From NCBI GenBank assembly GCA_019114465.1, contig DXFM01000007.1, positions 32,975-96,974 on the forward strand: a stretch of DNA of 64,000 nt, in the 5' to 3' direction. Below are positions 42,064-51,017 of this stretch, one piece after another. Source of the stretch: Candidatus Lachnoclostridium avicola (GTDB taxonomy: Bacteria; Bacillota; Clostridia; Lachnospirales; Lachnospiraceae). The position numbers and the translations under genes are program-made. The notes under the pieces were generated by a model, which made no database searches, had not been told where the DNA came from, and was given only the letters and a program-made list of their open reading frames with translations. Each line of letters opens with the position of its first letter. The first letter of the stretch is position 1.

Positions 42064-43368
42064 ATGCCAGAGATGAACAGGCCGGATCGGGAGCCTGATG
42101 ACAAACGTCAGTTTATAAAGGAAAAGATAGTGAAACAGCCTCTGACCCGCAGGCAGATCGCAGGGCGGGCGGCAATGATGGGCGGAATGGGAGCCGTGTT
42201 CGGCGTGGTGGCTGCGGCAGCCTTTGTGCTGGCCTGCCCTCTCTTTGAGAGCTGCGCCGGAAGAAATGAACAGCCGGAGGAGTCTCTGGTGAGCATTCCC
42301 AGGGATGAGGCCACGGCGGCGGCCTCGGAGCCGGCGGCGCCGGAAGAACCGTCGGAGCCCATTGAGCAGCAGGTGGAGGACGCGGTGTCCAGCTACCGTT
42401 TTACCATAGATGATTACAGCCGGATCCACACCCCTCTCCGGGATATGGCCACGGCGGCGGATAAGGGAATTGTGACGGTCCACTCGGTGCGCCATGAGAC
42501 GGACTGGTTTAACAATCCGGTGGAGAACACCGGATATTTTGCAGGCGCCGTGATCGCGGAGACTTCCTCGGAGTATCTGATTCTGACTACGGAGGAGGCG
42601 GTGGCGGAGGCGGACGCCATAAGGGTGACCTTCAGCAACGGGACGGAGGCGGCTGGCACGAAGAAGCAGGAGGACCGGATCAGCGGACTGGCCATTGTCA
42701 GCGTCAGACGGATTGATATAGACGACAGTACGGCGAATTCCATGGAGATTCTGACCCTGGGCAATTCCTATCAGATGAAGATGGGAGATATGGTGGTGGC
42801 CATAGGAAGTCCCATGGGAGTGGTCCACTCCATTGATTACGGTGCGGTGGGCTATGTGGCCAGAAATGTGCCGGTGACGGACGGCAGCATCCGGGTAATG
42901 TACACCGATCTGAAGGGAAATGCATCCCTGGGCACCTTCCTTCTGAATTTGTCCGGGGAGATCGTGGGAGTGGTCACCGATGAATATAAGAATGAAAATA
43001 CCCAGAACGCCACAGCGGCGGCAGGAATTTCAGATTTTAAAGGGATCATTGAGCGCATGAGCAATGGGCTGTCCACAGCCTGCCTGGGCATCCAGGGACA
43101 GGAGATCACTGCGGAAATGGAGGAGCAGGGACTGCCGTCAGGAATTTATATTACGGAAGTGACGGCGGGCAGCCCGGCCTACGAGGCGGGGATCCAGAAT
43201 GGAGATATTCTTGTCCGGATCAACAGCGGGGAGGTTCACACGGTGAAGGAACTGCAGAGCCGGCTGGAGAACCTGGAAGCAGGCTCCGCCGTAACAGTCA
43301 CAGTGGCCAGAAACAGCATCAATGAATACAGAGAATTGGAATATCAGATAACGGTGGGAGCCAGGTAA
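42064..43368 (+). CDS. HtrA/DegP-like membrane protein with PDZ domain, catalytic triad altered
   Basis: The 434-residue protein has a cytoplasmic stretch, one membrane segment (AVFGVVAAAAFVLACPLF), an Ala/Pro/Glu-rich linker, a trypsin-like domain (about 130-320) and a C-terminal PDZ domain (GIYITEVTAGSPAYEAGIQNGDIL). Compared with HtrA, the histidine motif TNxHVV reads TTEEAVAEAD, the aspartate motif DLAVLKV reads ISGLAIVSV, and the serine motif GNSGGPL reads GNASLGTFL. So His and Asp are missing and the serine region is altered. Proteolysis is therefore unlikely. The ATG at 42064 is the second of two adjacent ATGs, chosen for better spacing after GGGGAGG. It may act as a chaperone or sensor; that is inference. 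Confidence 0.75.
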   Translation: MPEMNRPDREPDDKRQFIKEKIVKQPLTRRQIAGRAAMMGGMGAVFGVVAAAAFVLACPLFESCAGRNEQPEESLVSIPRDEATAAASEPAAPEEPSEPIEQQVEDAVSSYRFTIDDYSRIHTPLRDMATAADKGIVTVHSVRHETDWFNNPVENTGYFAGAVIAETSSEYLILTTEEAVAEADAIRVTFSNGTEAAGTKKQEDRISGLAIVSVRRIDIDDSTANSMEILTLGNSYQMKMGDMVVAIGSPMGVVHSIDYGAVGYVARNVPVTDGSIRVMYTDLKGNASLGTFLLNLSGEIVGVVTDEYKNENTQNATAAAGISDFKGIIERMSNGLSTACLGIQGQEITAEMEEQGLPSGIYITEVTAGSPAYEAGIQNGDILVRINSGEVHTVKELQSRLENLEAGSAVTVTVARNSINEYRELEYQITVGAR

Positions 43369-43430
43369 CAGCCTGGCTCCCGGCGCGGACGGCCGATCCG
43401 CAGATTATATCAGTGAAAAGGAGCAGATCA

Positions 43431-44375
43431 ATGAAATATATCAGCACTCTTCGGGAAGGAATGCACGTTTCCGACGTTTATCTTTGCAAGAACAAGCAGA
43501 TTGCCCTGACAAAGGCGGGAAAGGAGTACGGCAGCCTGATTCTCCAGGACAAGACCGGCACGGTGGACGCCAAGATCTGGGATCTGAGCTCACCGGGAGT
43601 GGGCAGCTTTGATGCGCTGGACTACGTGTTTGTGGATGCGGATGTGACCATGTTCCAGGGTTCCCACCAGTTGAATGTAAAGAGGATCCGCCGGGCGGAG
43701 GATGTGGAGTACATACCGGAGGATTATCTGCCGGTGTCCTCCAAGAGCATTGACGGTATGTACGGGGAGCTGGAAGGGTATATCCGTTCCCTGAAAAACA
43801 AGTATCTGCGGGACCTGGCTTCCAGCTTTTTTGTGGACGACCAGAAATTTATCAAAGAATTTAAATCCCACTCGGCGGCCAAGAGCGTTCACCACGGCTT
43901 TGTGGGCGGCCTGCTGGAGCACACCTTAAGCGTGGTGCAGCTGTGTGATTTTTTTGCGGGCCATTATCCGGCTCTGAACCGGGATCTGCTGCTGACGGCG
44001 GCCATGTTCCACGACATCGGCAAGACGAAGGAGCTGTCCAGCTTCCCGGAAAATGACTATACGGACGCGGGACAGCTTCTGGGCCACATTGTGATCGGAT
44101 CCCAGATGGTCATGTCCCGGATCGAGAAAATGCCCGGATTTCCCCAGAAGCTGGCAGCGGAGCTGATCCACTGCATCCTGGCCCACCACGGAGAGCTGGA
44201 GTACGGCTCCCCGAAGAAGCCGGCCCTTCTGGAGGCTCTGGCCCTGAATTTCGCGGACAACACGGACGCCAAGATGGAGACCATGCTGGAGGCGCTGAAG
44301 AACGGCGGGGACAATAAAGGCTGGCTGGGCTTTAACCGCTTCCTGGACAGCAACATCAGAAAGACGGAAGGCTGA
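43431..44375 (+). CDS. YhaM-like 3'-5' exoribonuclease (OB + HD domains)
   Basis: The 314-residue protein has an N-terminal OB-fold (YLCKNKQIALTKAGKEYGS, VDAKIWDLSS) and a C-terminal HD metal-dependent domain with AAMFHDIGKTKEL and the preceding HHGFVGGLLEHTLSV. This domain order is that of YhaM from B. subtilis and CBF1-type proteins, which degrade RNA and single-stranded DNA from the 3' end. The ATG at 43431 follows AAAAGGAG by 8 bases. The RNA methyltransferase gene begins 4 bases after its stop, and both act on RNA. Confidence 0.85.
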   Translation: MKYISTLREGMHVSDVYLCKNKQIALTKAGKEYGSLILQDKTGTVDAKIWDLSSPGVGSFDALDYVFVDADVTMFQGSHQLNVKRIRRAEDVEYIPEDYLPVSSKSIDGMYGELEGYIRSLKNKYLRDLASSFFVDDQKFIKEFKSHSAAKSVHHGFVGGLLEHTLSVVQLCDFFAGHYPALNRDLLLTAAMFHDIGKTKELSSFPENDYTDAGQLLGHIVIGSQMVMSRIEKMPGFPQKLAAELIHCILAHHGELEYGSPKKPALLEALALNFADNTDAKMETMLEALKNGGDNKGWLGFNRFLDSNIRKTEG

Positions 44376-44379
44376 GGAA

Positions 44380-45744
44380 ATGAAGAAAAACGACCTGTTT
44401 ACCGTGACCATTGAGGATATGAGCGAGGACGGGGCCGGCATCGGCAGAACGGACGGCTACACCTGGTTTGTGAAGGACACCGTCATCGGCGACGTGGTGG
44501 AGGCCGGCGTCACCAAGATGAAGAAAAATTACGGCTTTGCCAGGCTGGCAAAGATCATAACCCCGTCTCCCTGCCGTGTGGAGCCGAAGTGCCCTGTGGC
44601 CAGACAGTGCGGCGGGTGCCAGCTTCAGGCCATGAGCTACGAGGAACAGCTGCGGTTCAAGGAGAGAAAGATCCGGAACAATCTGAGCCGTCTGGGGGGA
44701 ATTCCCGCGGATCAGATTCCCATGGAGCCCATCATGGGCATGGAAGACCCCTGGAGATACCGGAACAAAGCCCAGTTTCCCTTTGGAAAAAACAAAAACG
44801 GTGAGATCATCACCGGATTTTATGCCGGCCGGACCCATGCCATCATCGAGCATGAGGACTGTCTTCTAGGAATTGAAGAAAATAAAGAAATTTTAGATAT
44901 TATCCGAAATTTCATGAAAGAATATAAGATAGAGCCGTATGATGAGACCACCCACACCGGCCTGGTGCGCCATGCCCTGATCCGCAAGGGCTTTGCCACC
45001 GGAGAGCTGATGGTCTGCCTGGTGATCAACGGAAAAAAACTGCCCGCCGCCGGAGAGCTGGCAAAGCGGCTGCAGACAGTGCCGGGAATGACCAGCATTT
45101 CCTGTTCGGTGAATCGGGAAAAGACCAACGTGATCATGGGCCGGGAGATCATCAATATCTGGGGACCCGGTTATATCAACGACCGAATCGGGGAGGTGAA
45201 ATACCGGATCTCCCCCCTTTCCTTTTATCAGGTGAACCCGGTACAGACGAAAAAGCTCTATGAGACGGCCCTGGAATTTGCCGGTCTCAAAGGCGGGGAG
45301 ACGGTATGGGATCTGTACTGCGGAATTGGAACCATCTCCCTGTTTCTGGCCCAGAAAGCGGGGAAGGTTTACGGCGTGGAGATCGTGCCCCAGGCCATCG
45401 ACGACGCCAGGGAAAACGCCCGCTTAAACCATATGGAGAACGTGGAGTTCTTTGTGGGGAAGGCGGAGGAGGTGCTGCCGGAGCAGTACGAGAAAAACCA
45501 TATCCGCGCCGATGTGATCGTGGTGGACCCGCCCCGGAAAGGCTGCGACGAAAAGTGCCTGGAGACCATTGTGAAAATGCAGCCGGAGCGGCTGGTGTAC
45601 GTCAGCTGCGACTCCGCCACCCTGGCCCGGGACGTGAAGTACCTGCAGGAGAAGGGATATGAACTGTCGCGGGTGCGGGGATGCGATATGTTCGGGCAAA
45701 GCGTCCACGTGGAAACCGCGGCGCTTCTCATAAATAAAAAATAA
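44380..45744 (+). CDS. 23S rRNA (uracil-C5)-methyltransferase, RumA/TrmA type
   Basis: The 454-residue enzyme places a methyl group on a uracil of 23S rRNA. It has an N-terminal TRAM domain (FTVTIEDMSEDGAGIGRTDGYTWFV), a 4Fe-4S cluster site with CRVEPKCPVARQCGGCQLQ (Cys-x5-Cys-x6-Cys-x2-Cys order approximately), the SAM-binding site DLYCGIGTISLFLAQKAGKV and the nucleophilic Cys in VYVSCDSATLARD (given in parts). It is RlmD/RlmCD-like; which uracil is modified cannot be told. It is likely co-transcribed with the YhaM-like gene and ends at a strong terminator. Confidence 0.87.
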   Translation: MKKNDLFTVTIEDMSEDGAGIGRTDGYTWFVKDTVIGDVVEAGVTKMKKNYGFARLAKIITPSPCRVEPKCPVARQCGGCQLQAMSYEEQLRFKERKIRNNLSRLGGIPADQIPMEPIMGMEDPWRYRNKAQFPFGKNKNGEIITGFYAGRTHAIIEHEDCLLGIEENKEILDIIRNFMKEYKIEPYDETTHTGLVRHALIRKGFATGELMVCLVINGKKLPAAGELAKRLQTVPGMTSISCSVNREKTNVIMGREIINIWGPGYINDRIGEVKYRISPLSFYQVNPVQTKKLYETALEFAGLKGGETVWDLYCGIGTISLFLAQKAGKVYGVEIVPQAIDDARENARLNHMENVEFFVGKAEEVLPEQYEKNHIRADVIVVDPPRKGCDEKCLETIVKMQPERLVYVSCDSATLARDVKYLQEKGYELSRVRGCDMFGQSVHVETAALLINKK

Positions 45745-45752
45745 CCGCTGCC

Positions 45753-45800
45753 AAGGCCAGGGGAGAGCTGTCATGCCGGCTCTCCCCCGGCCTTTTCTTC
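45753..45800 (+). terminator. Terminator after the methyltransferase gene
   Basis: AAGGCC-A-GGGGAGAGC pairs with GCTCTCCCC-C-GGCCTT; the stem is followed by T-rich sequence. Confidence 0.8.
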
Positions 45801-45898
45801 ACATTTCTTAAGATTTATCTTACCCAATTTCTTCTGTTTTTTCTTTTACCATAGGGCTGCGGGGAAACCTGCAGTCTGAGGAAAGGAAACGGTTCAAT

Positions 45899-46642
45899 AT
45901 GAAATACCCAAAGCCAATGATACAGGTTAAAAACCTCTGGAAAGTGTACCGCATGGGAGACGAGGATGTGGTGGCCCTGCGGGGAGTCAGCCTGGATGTC
46001 TACCAGGGAGAAATCTGCTGTATATTCGGAACGTCAGGGTCGGGAAAGAGCACCCTGTTAAACCAGCTGGCCGGAATGGAAAAGCCCACCTTTGGGGATG
46101 TCCATATCCGCGGCGAGGATATTTCCCATATGGGGGAGGAGGAACTGGCAGTGTTTCGGCAGAAATATGTGGGCTTTATTTTCCAGTCCTATAATCTGCT
46201 GCCGTCCATGACGGCGGTGGAGAATGCAGCCATGCCTCTGATGTTTCAGGGAGTACCAAAAAGAGAGCGGGAGAAGGAGGCGGCGAGAATGCTGGAGCGG
46301 GTGGGACTATCCCACAGGCTGGGACACTATCCGGGGCAGATGTCGGGAGGACAGCAGCAGCGGGCTGGGATCGCCAGGGCATTCGTCGCCCGCCCGCAAG
46401 TGATTTTCGCCGATGAGCCCACAGGAAATCTGGATTCCAGGACCACGGGAGAAGTGATGGAAATGATCGTCTCCTTTGCCAGGAAATTCCATCAGACCAT
46501 TGTGCTGGTCACCCACGATCCGGAGATGGAGAGATATGCGGACCGGGTGGTCCGCCTGCTGGACGGGCGCATTGTATCCAACCAGGTGAGAGGAACTCAA
46601 AATACGGACGAAGCCGTTCGGGGAAAGGAGGCGGGAGCATGA
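45899..46642 (+). CDS. ABC exporter ATP-binding subunit (LolD/MacB type)
   Basis: The 247-residue ATPase has Walker A FGTSGSGKSTLLNQ, the Q-loop IFQSYNLLPSMT, the signature MSGGQQQRAGIARAF and Walker B VIFADEPTGNLDSRTTGEV. It belongs to the lipoprotein/peptide export group that partners with FtsX-type permeases. It overlaps the next gene by 4 bases and starts a four- to five-gene unit (ATPase, CARDB protein, permease, then a two-component system). The ribosome site is a moderate AAAGGAAAC. Confidence 0.9.
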   Translation: MKYPKPMIQVKNLWKVYRMGDEDVVALRGVSLDVYQGEICCIFGTSGSGKSTLLNQLAGMEKPTFGDVHIRGEDISHMGEEELAVFRQKYVGFIFQSYNLLPSMTAVENAAMPLMFQGVPKREREKEAARMLERVGLSHRLGHYPGQMSGGQQQRAGIARAFVARPQVIFADEPTGNLDSRTTGEVMEMIVSFARKFHQTIVLVTHDPEMERYADRVVRLLDGRIVSNQVRGTQNTDEAVRGKEAGA

Positions 46643-48873
46643 GAAAGCTGCGGAGGTTGGTGCGGTATGGAATCTGGTGTATGGCGGCGGTGGTCTTTAT
46701 GGAGCTTGCGGCAGGGGGAAGCGGCCTGGTGGCAGGGAGCAGCGCGCTGGCTTATGTCTCCCCCGCCGGCCTGGCCACTCCGTCTCAGACGGTTCCCGCC
46801 GGGGAAGGAGACGGGGTAGAGCTTTCCCTGTCAGTCTCCGATTACCGTCTGAGCCGTTCGGACAGGCCCAAAGAACGGGTGGACTCCCTGAAAAAAGGGG
46901 GAACCGCCCGCCTGACGGTCACGGTGACGGGAAATTCTTCTTTGAAAGATATCAAAAAGGGAGATCTTGTGGTCAGCAGACGGCGGGACGGCTATCAGAC
47001 CGACGGGCAGCCGTCGGTAAAAGTAGTGTCCGACAGGGGAGAGCCCCTGGAGTTCCAGGTTACGTTTCCGAAAATCACCTACACGGGAGGGGATACGGCT
47101 TTTCACTTCCAGGTGAGGAAAAAGGGTTCCTCCAGCGGAACCATTCTGGCGGTAAAACTGGATGAGACGGAGCAGGCATCGGCAGGGAGCAGCAGAAAGG
47201 GCCGGAGCAGAGGGGGAACCGGGGGGCAGCCGGCGGTAAAGATCGAGCGGACGGGAACCGGGACGCCGCTGGAACCGGGAAAAACCCAGTCCTATACGCT
47301 GAAGCTGACCAACACCAGCCGGGATACAGATATGGAAGATCTCACGGTGGTATTTAATCCGGCGCCGCCCCTCTATCTGTCCCAGGATACCAATTCCCAC
47401 ATTGTGGGGCGGCTGAGAGCCGGCCAGTCGGCGGAGGTGAAAGTGACGCTGAAAGCGGGACAGGATCTGGCGGGAGTGCCCCAGGCTCTGGACGTGGAAT
47501 TCCGGTACACCTATGACGCCGACGGGCAGCAGACTTCCGGGACGGTCTCCCAGAAAGTGATGATTCCCACGTCGGAGACCAGCCTTCCCGGACAGCCCTT
47601 TGTCAGGGTCAGCCACACCAGGGAGGCGGAGGCGGTTCGGCCGGGAGAAGAGTTTCACACGGTGGTGCGCCTGGAAAATACCGGCGCCGGGCCGGTGAGC
47701 AATCTGATCCTTACGGTGGATCCCAGTGAACAGATCGCCCTCATGGATCCGGTGGACACCTATTTTGTGGGACGGCTGGAGCCGGGAAAGACGGCGGAAG
47801 TGCCGGTGCGCCTGAAGGCGTCCCAGGATCTGGCGGCGGCCCCCTCTCAGCTGGTGGGGGTGGGACTGAAATTTGACTACGATTCGGGAAAAGGCACCGT
47901 TTCCGGGACTCAGACGGGCAGAATTGTAATTCCCGCGGCAGGAGGAAAAGGGATCTCGGCCTCCCTCACCCCAAACCTGATTATCCGCAGCTATTCCTAT
48001 GGGGGGAGCGCCCAGGCGGGGCAGGTGTTTGACCTGTCCATGGAGATCGTCAATACCAGCAAAAACATCCCTGTGGAAAATATTCTCATGTCCCTGAATA
48101 CGGGGGAAGGTCTTTCCATCAATGAATCTTCCAATACCATTTATATTCCGTCTCTGGCTCCGGGAGCCGCTGAAAAACGGACGGTGCGCATGCAGGCCCT
48201 GTTCCAGTCCAAGCTGCAGTCGCCGAAGGTGGAGATTTCCTTTAAATATGAGTATATGGATCACCGGGAGAGAAAGCAGAACACCACGGCGGAGACCATC
48301 GCCATCCCCGTATACCAGCCGGACCGGCTGGAAGTGCGGCCGCCTTCTTTCCCGGACGGCGTGAGAGAGCAGGAAGAATCCCCCCTGTCCATTTTTTACA
48401 ACAACAAGGGGCGGGGACAGCTGTTTAACATGGAGGCGAAACTGGAAGGGGACATAAAGGCTCTGGAAAAGGAAGTGTCCGTGGGAAATCTGGAACCGGG
48501 AAAGACGGGGACTATTGATTTTATCGTGATTCCGGAAAAGGCCGGGCCTTTCCGGGGACAGGTGAGGATCACCTATGAGGATGAGGCCATGAATCAGAAG
48601 GAGATTATGGTTCCTGTAGAGTTTCAGGCGGAGGAAGCGCCGCCGCCTGTCCAGGAGCTTTCCCCGCTGCCGGAGGAATCCCGGAGGGGAAAAGGACTTC
48701 CCCTGCTGCTGGCTGCAGGATGCCTGACGGCCGGATGCGGAGGAATGGCCCTGGCAGTGTACAGGAGAAGGGCAGGAAACAGGAAAGGTGACCGGGAAGG
48801 GGCATTCTCCCGGGAAATGACTGACGGATGGGAACCGTGGGAGGAGAGAGAGGAGGAGCGGGATGAGCCATAG
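46639..48873 (+). CDS. Large secreted CARDB/NEW3-domain protein of the ABC exporter
   Basis: The 744-residue protein has a signal peptide or N-terminal anchor (GIWCMAAVVFMELAAGGSG), three or four repeated Ig-like modules with NT(S/G) and PGKTAEV repeats (for example EPGKTQSYTLKLTNTSRD, RPGEEFHTVVRLENTGAG, NIPVENILMSLNTGEG), and one C-terminal membrane helix (LPLLLAAGCLTAGCGGMALAV) followed by a basic tail RRRAGNRKG. These modules are of the CARDB/NEW3 or alpha-galactosidase-associated type seen on archaeal and clostridial surfaces. It occupies the place of a membrane-fusion subunit between ATPase and permease genes. Role in binding or handing over the exported substrate is inferred. Confidence 0.75.
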   Translation: MRKLRRLVRYGIWCMAAVVFMELAAGGSGLVAGSSALAYVSPAGLATPSQTVPAGEGDGVELSLSVSDYRLSRSDRPKERVDSLKKGGTARLTVTVTGNSSLKDIKKGDLVVSRRRDGYQTDGQPSVKVVSDRGEPLEFQVTFPKITYTGGDTAFHFQVRKKGSSSGTILAVKLDETEQASAGSSRKGRSRGGTGGQPAVKIERTGTGTPLEPGKTQSYTLKLTNTSRDTDMEDLTVVFNPAPPLYLSQDTNSHIVGRLRAGQSAEVKVTLKAGQDLAGVPQALDVEFRYTYDADGQQTSGTVSQKVMIPTSETSLPGQPFVRVSHTREAEAVRPGEEFHTVVRLENTGAGPVSNLILTVDPSEQIALMDPVDTYFVGRLEPGKTAEVPVRLKASQDLAAAPSQLVGVGLKFDYDSGKGTVSGTQTGRIVIPAAGGKGISASLTPNLIIRSYSYGGSAQAGQVFDLSMEIVNTSKNIPVENILMSLNTGEGLSINESSNTIYIPSLAPGAAEKRTVRMQALFQSKLQSPKVEISFKYEYMDHRERKQNTTAETIAIPVYQPDRLEVRPPSFPDGVREQEESPLSIFYNNKGRGQLFNMEAKLEGDIKALEKEVSVGNLEPGKTGTIDFIVIPEKAGPFRGQVRITYEDEAMNQKEIMVPVEFQAEEAPPPVQELSPLPEESRRGKGLPLLLAAGCLTAGCGGMALAVYRRRAGNRKGDREGAFSREMTDGWEPWEEREEERDEP

Positions 48874-50212
48874 GGATCTGGTGCGGGTCTGTCTGCAGAA
48901 TCTGCTCCGCCACAAGGCCAGGACGTTTCTCACAGTGATGGGAGTGGTTCTGGGATGCTGTTCCGTGATTATTATGATCTCCATCGGGATCGGCATGAAA
49001 AAATCCCAGGAACAGGCTCTCTCCATGATGGGGGATCTGACGGTCATCAGTGTATATAAGACGGGAAGAAGCAGACGGGCGGCCAAAATCACCGCGAAAA
49101 CCATGGAGGAAATCCGGGCGATTCCCGGCGTCCAGGCTGCCACCCCAAAGCTGTCCGCCGATCAGCTGGCATTTAATATTTATGCAGGCCCAGGGAGAAG
49201 GTACCGCTGCGTGTATCTGGCGGCGGTGGGCCTGGAGGCGGAGGCGGCGAAGGAGATGGGATACCATCTGACAGAGGGGCAGTGGAAGACGTCCGGTCAG
49301 AACCATGTGCTGGTGGGCCAGAATTTTGAGTATCTGTTTGAGGATACTAAGCGGCCGGAGGGAAGAAATATGAGAGAGCCCGGGGAAGAGCCGTTTTCCC
49401 CTTACTTTGACAGCCGGCGGACAAAACTGACCCTGGAGGCGGAGAGCGGCAGAAATGACGGAAAAAAGCTGACCTGGGAGCTGACGGCCGACGGGCGCCT
49501 GAAGGAGGATTTCGCGAAGGGAATGGAGACTTCCATGGGAATTCTGTTCCGCCTGGAAGATCTCCAGCGGATCATGGATGAACAGCAGCGGGCGTCCGGA
49601 AAAATACCGGACAGAAGAAAGGGCTGGGACAACGCGGTGGTGAAGGCGGACGACATCCGCCATGTGGCGTCCATCGAAAAACAGATCAGAAAAATGGGGC
49701 TTTCCACCAGTTCCATGGAATCCATCCGCAAACCTATGGAGCAGGATGCCAGGCAGAAGCAGATGATGCTCGGCTGTCTGGGAGCCATCTCCCTGTTTGT
49801 GGCGGCTCTCGGAATCACCAATACCATGGTCATGTCCATCTCTGAGCGGACCAGGGAGATCGGTGTGATGAAGGCTCTGGGCTGCCGTGTGAAGGATGTG
49901 CGGAGGCTGTTTCTCATGGAGGCTGCCTGTATCGGCCTGACCGGCGGAATTCTGGGAATGGGAGTCAGCTACGGGGTTTCCGCGCTCATGAATCTGGCCG
50001 CGGCGGCGGGACTGGGCGGCGGATTTTCCTCCGGCATGGAGGAACTGCTGTTTGCCGCCGGGCCGGAAACCGCCATGCCGGTCTCCGTGATTCCCTGGTG
50101 GCTGGCTCTGGCCGCGGTGGCATTTTCCGTTCTGATTGGGCTGGCAGCAGGATATTATCCTGCGGGAAAAGCGGTGGCGGTGCCCGCTCTGGAGGCCATC
50201 AAAAGGGACTGA
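48863..50212 (+). CDS. ABC exporter FtsX/MacB-like permease
   Basis: The 449-residue permease has an N-terminal membrane helix (FLTVMGVVLGCCSVIIMI), a large extracytoplasmic MacB-like domain (about 60-280), and three C-terminal membrane helices including LGAISLFVAALGITNTMVM, SERTREIGVMKALG and AAVAFSVLIGLAAGYYPAGKA. It overlaps the CARDB gene by 11 bases. It forms the exporter with the ATPase at 45899. MacB-type exporters move peptides or lipoproteins or act as mechanotransmitters. Its substrate is unknown. Confidence 0.87.
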   Translation: MSHRDLVRVCLQNLLRHKARTFLTVMGVVLGCCSVIIMISIGIGMKKSQEQALSMMGDLTVISVYKTGRSRRAAKITAKTMEEIRAIPGVQAATPKLSADQLAFNIYAGPGRRYRCVYLAAVGLEAEAAKEMGYHLTEGQWKTSGQNHVLVGQNFEYLFEDTKRPEGRNMREPGEEPFSPYFDSRRTKLTLEAESGRNDGKKLTWELTADGRLKEDFAKGMETSMGILFRLEDLQRIMDEQQRASGKIPDRRKGWDNAVVKADDIRHVASIEKQIRKMGLSTSSMESIRKPMEQDARQKQMMLGCLGAISLFVAALGITNTMVMSISERTREIGVMKALGCRVKDVRRLFLMEAACIGLTGGILGMGVSYGVSALMNLAAAAGLGGGFSSGMEELLFAAGPETAMPVSVIPWWLALAAVAFSVLIGLAAGYYPAGKAVAVPALEAIKRD

Positions 50213-50263
50213 GGGAGAACTGTATGCCGGGCGGAAATAATTCTGGCCCCGGCCTGGTATCTG

Positions 50264-50272
50264 TGATATGAT
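50264..50272 (+). promoter_or_regulatory. Extended -10 promoter before the response regulator gene
   Basis: TG-A-TATGAT forms an extended -10 element at 50264-50272. No strong -35 box is visible. Confidence 0.4.
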
Positions 50273-50321
50273 AACAGGACCAGAGAGACTGAAGGGACAA
50301 TAAAAATGGAGGAGAAGAAAA

Positions 50322-51017
50322 TTGGCAGCGAAGAAAATTCTGTTTGCAGACGATGATCCGGAGATCCGCTCCGTGGTGCGGGTGCTGCTGGAGAGCGAGG
50401 GATACGAGATTGTGGAAGCCGCCAACGGGGAAGAGGCGGTACGCCTGGCGGACGAGACCATGGATCTGATTATTCTGGATGTGATGATGCCGTGCAAAAA
50501 CGGCATACTGGCCTGTGTGGAGATCCGCCAGCGGCTGACCGTGCCCATTTTATTTCTCACGGCCCGGACCCAGGATTCGGATAAGACGGTGGGCTTCGGG
50601 GCGGGAGCCGACGACTATCTGGCGAAACCTTTCTCCTACGCGGAGCTGGCGGCCAGGGTCAAGGCGCTGATCCGCAGGTATCATGTATACAAGGGGAAGG
50701 AGGAGCCGGCGGACGACGGAGTCATCTCCGTGCGCGATCTGTCGGTTCACCGTTTTGGCGGCCAGGTCTTCCGGGGTGAGGAGGAGATCCGCCTGACGGA
50801 TCTGGAATACAGGATCCTTCTTCTGCTGGCTTCCAACAGGGGGAAAATATTTACCATCGAAAATATTTACGAGAGCGTGTGGGGAGAGCCATTTTTCTAC
50901 AGCGCCACCAACACGGTGATGGTACATATCCGCAATCTCCGCAGGAAGCTGGAGATCGATCCGAAAAATCCGTCTTATGTGGTAAATGTGTGGGGAAAGG
51001 GGTACCGGATTGAGTAG
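50322..51017 (+). CDS. OmpR family response regulator of the exporter locus
   Basis: The 231-residue regulator starts at TTG with GGAGG 9 bases upstream; no ATG fits. The receiver domain has ADDDPE, the phospho-acceptor Asp in ILDVMMPCKNG, LFLTAR and AKPFS. The C-terminal winged helix has the trailing pattern LTDLEYRILLLLASN, and NTVMVHIRNLRRKLE. It is 110 bases downstream of the permease gene and overlaps the start of the kinase gene. It most likely controls the exporter operon. Confidence 0.9.
   Translation: MAAKKILFADDDPEIRSVVRVLLESEGYEIVEAANGEEAVRLADETMDLIILDVMMPCKNGILACVEIRQRLTVPILFLTARTQDSDKTVGFGAGADDYLAKPFSYAELAARVKALIRRYHVYKGKEEPADDGVISVRDLSVHRFGGQVFRGEEEIRLTDLEYRILLLLASNRGKIFTIENIYESVWGEPFFYSATNTVMVHIRNLRRKLEIDPKNPSYVVNVWGKGYRIE

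Noticed and set aside
46831..49143. A 770-residue minus-strand frame opposite the CARDB protein and part of the permease
   Set aside because: It crosses two well-supported genes, has no homology-like motif and is Arg/His/Pro-rich as expected from a shadow frame. The 651-residue frame at 48605-50560 is rejected for the same reason.
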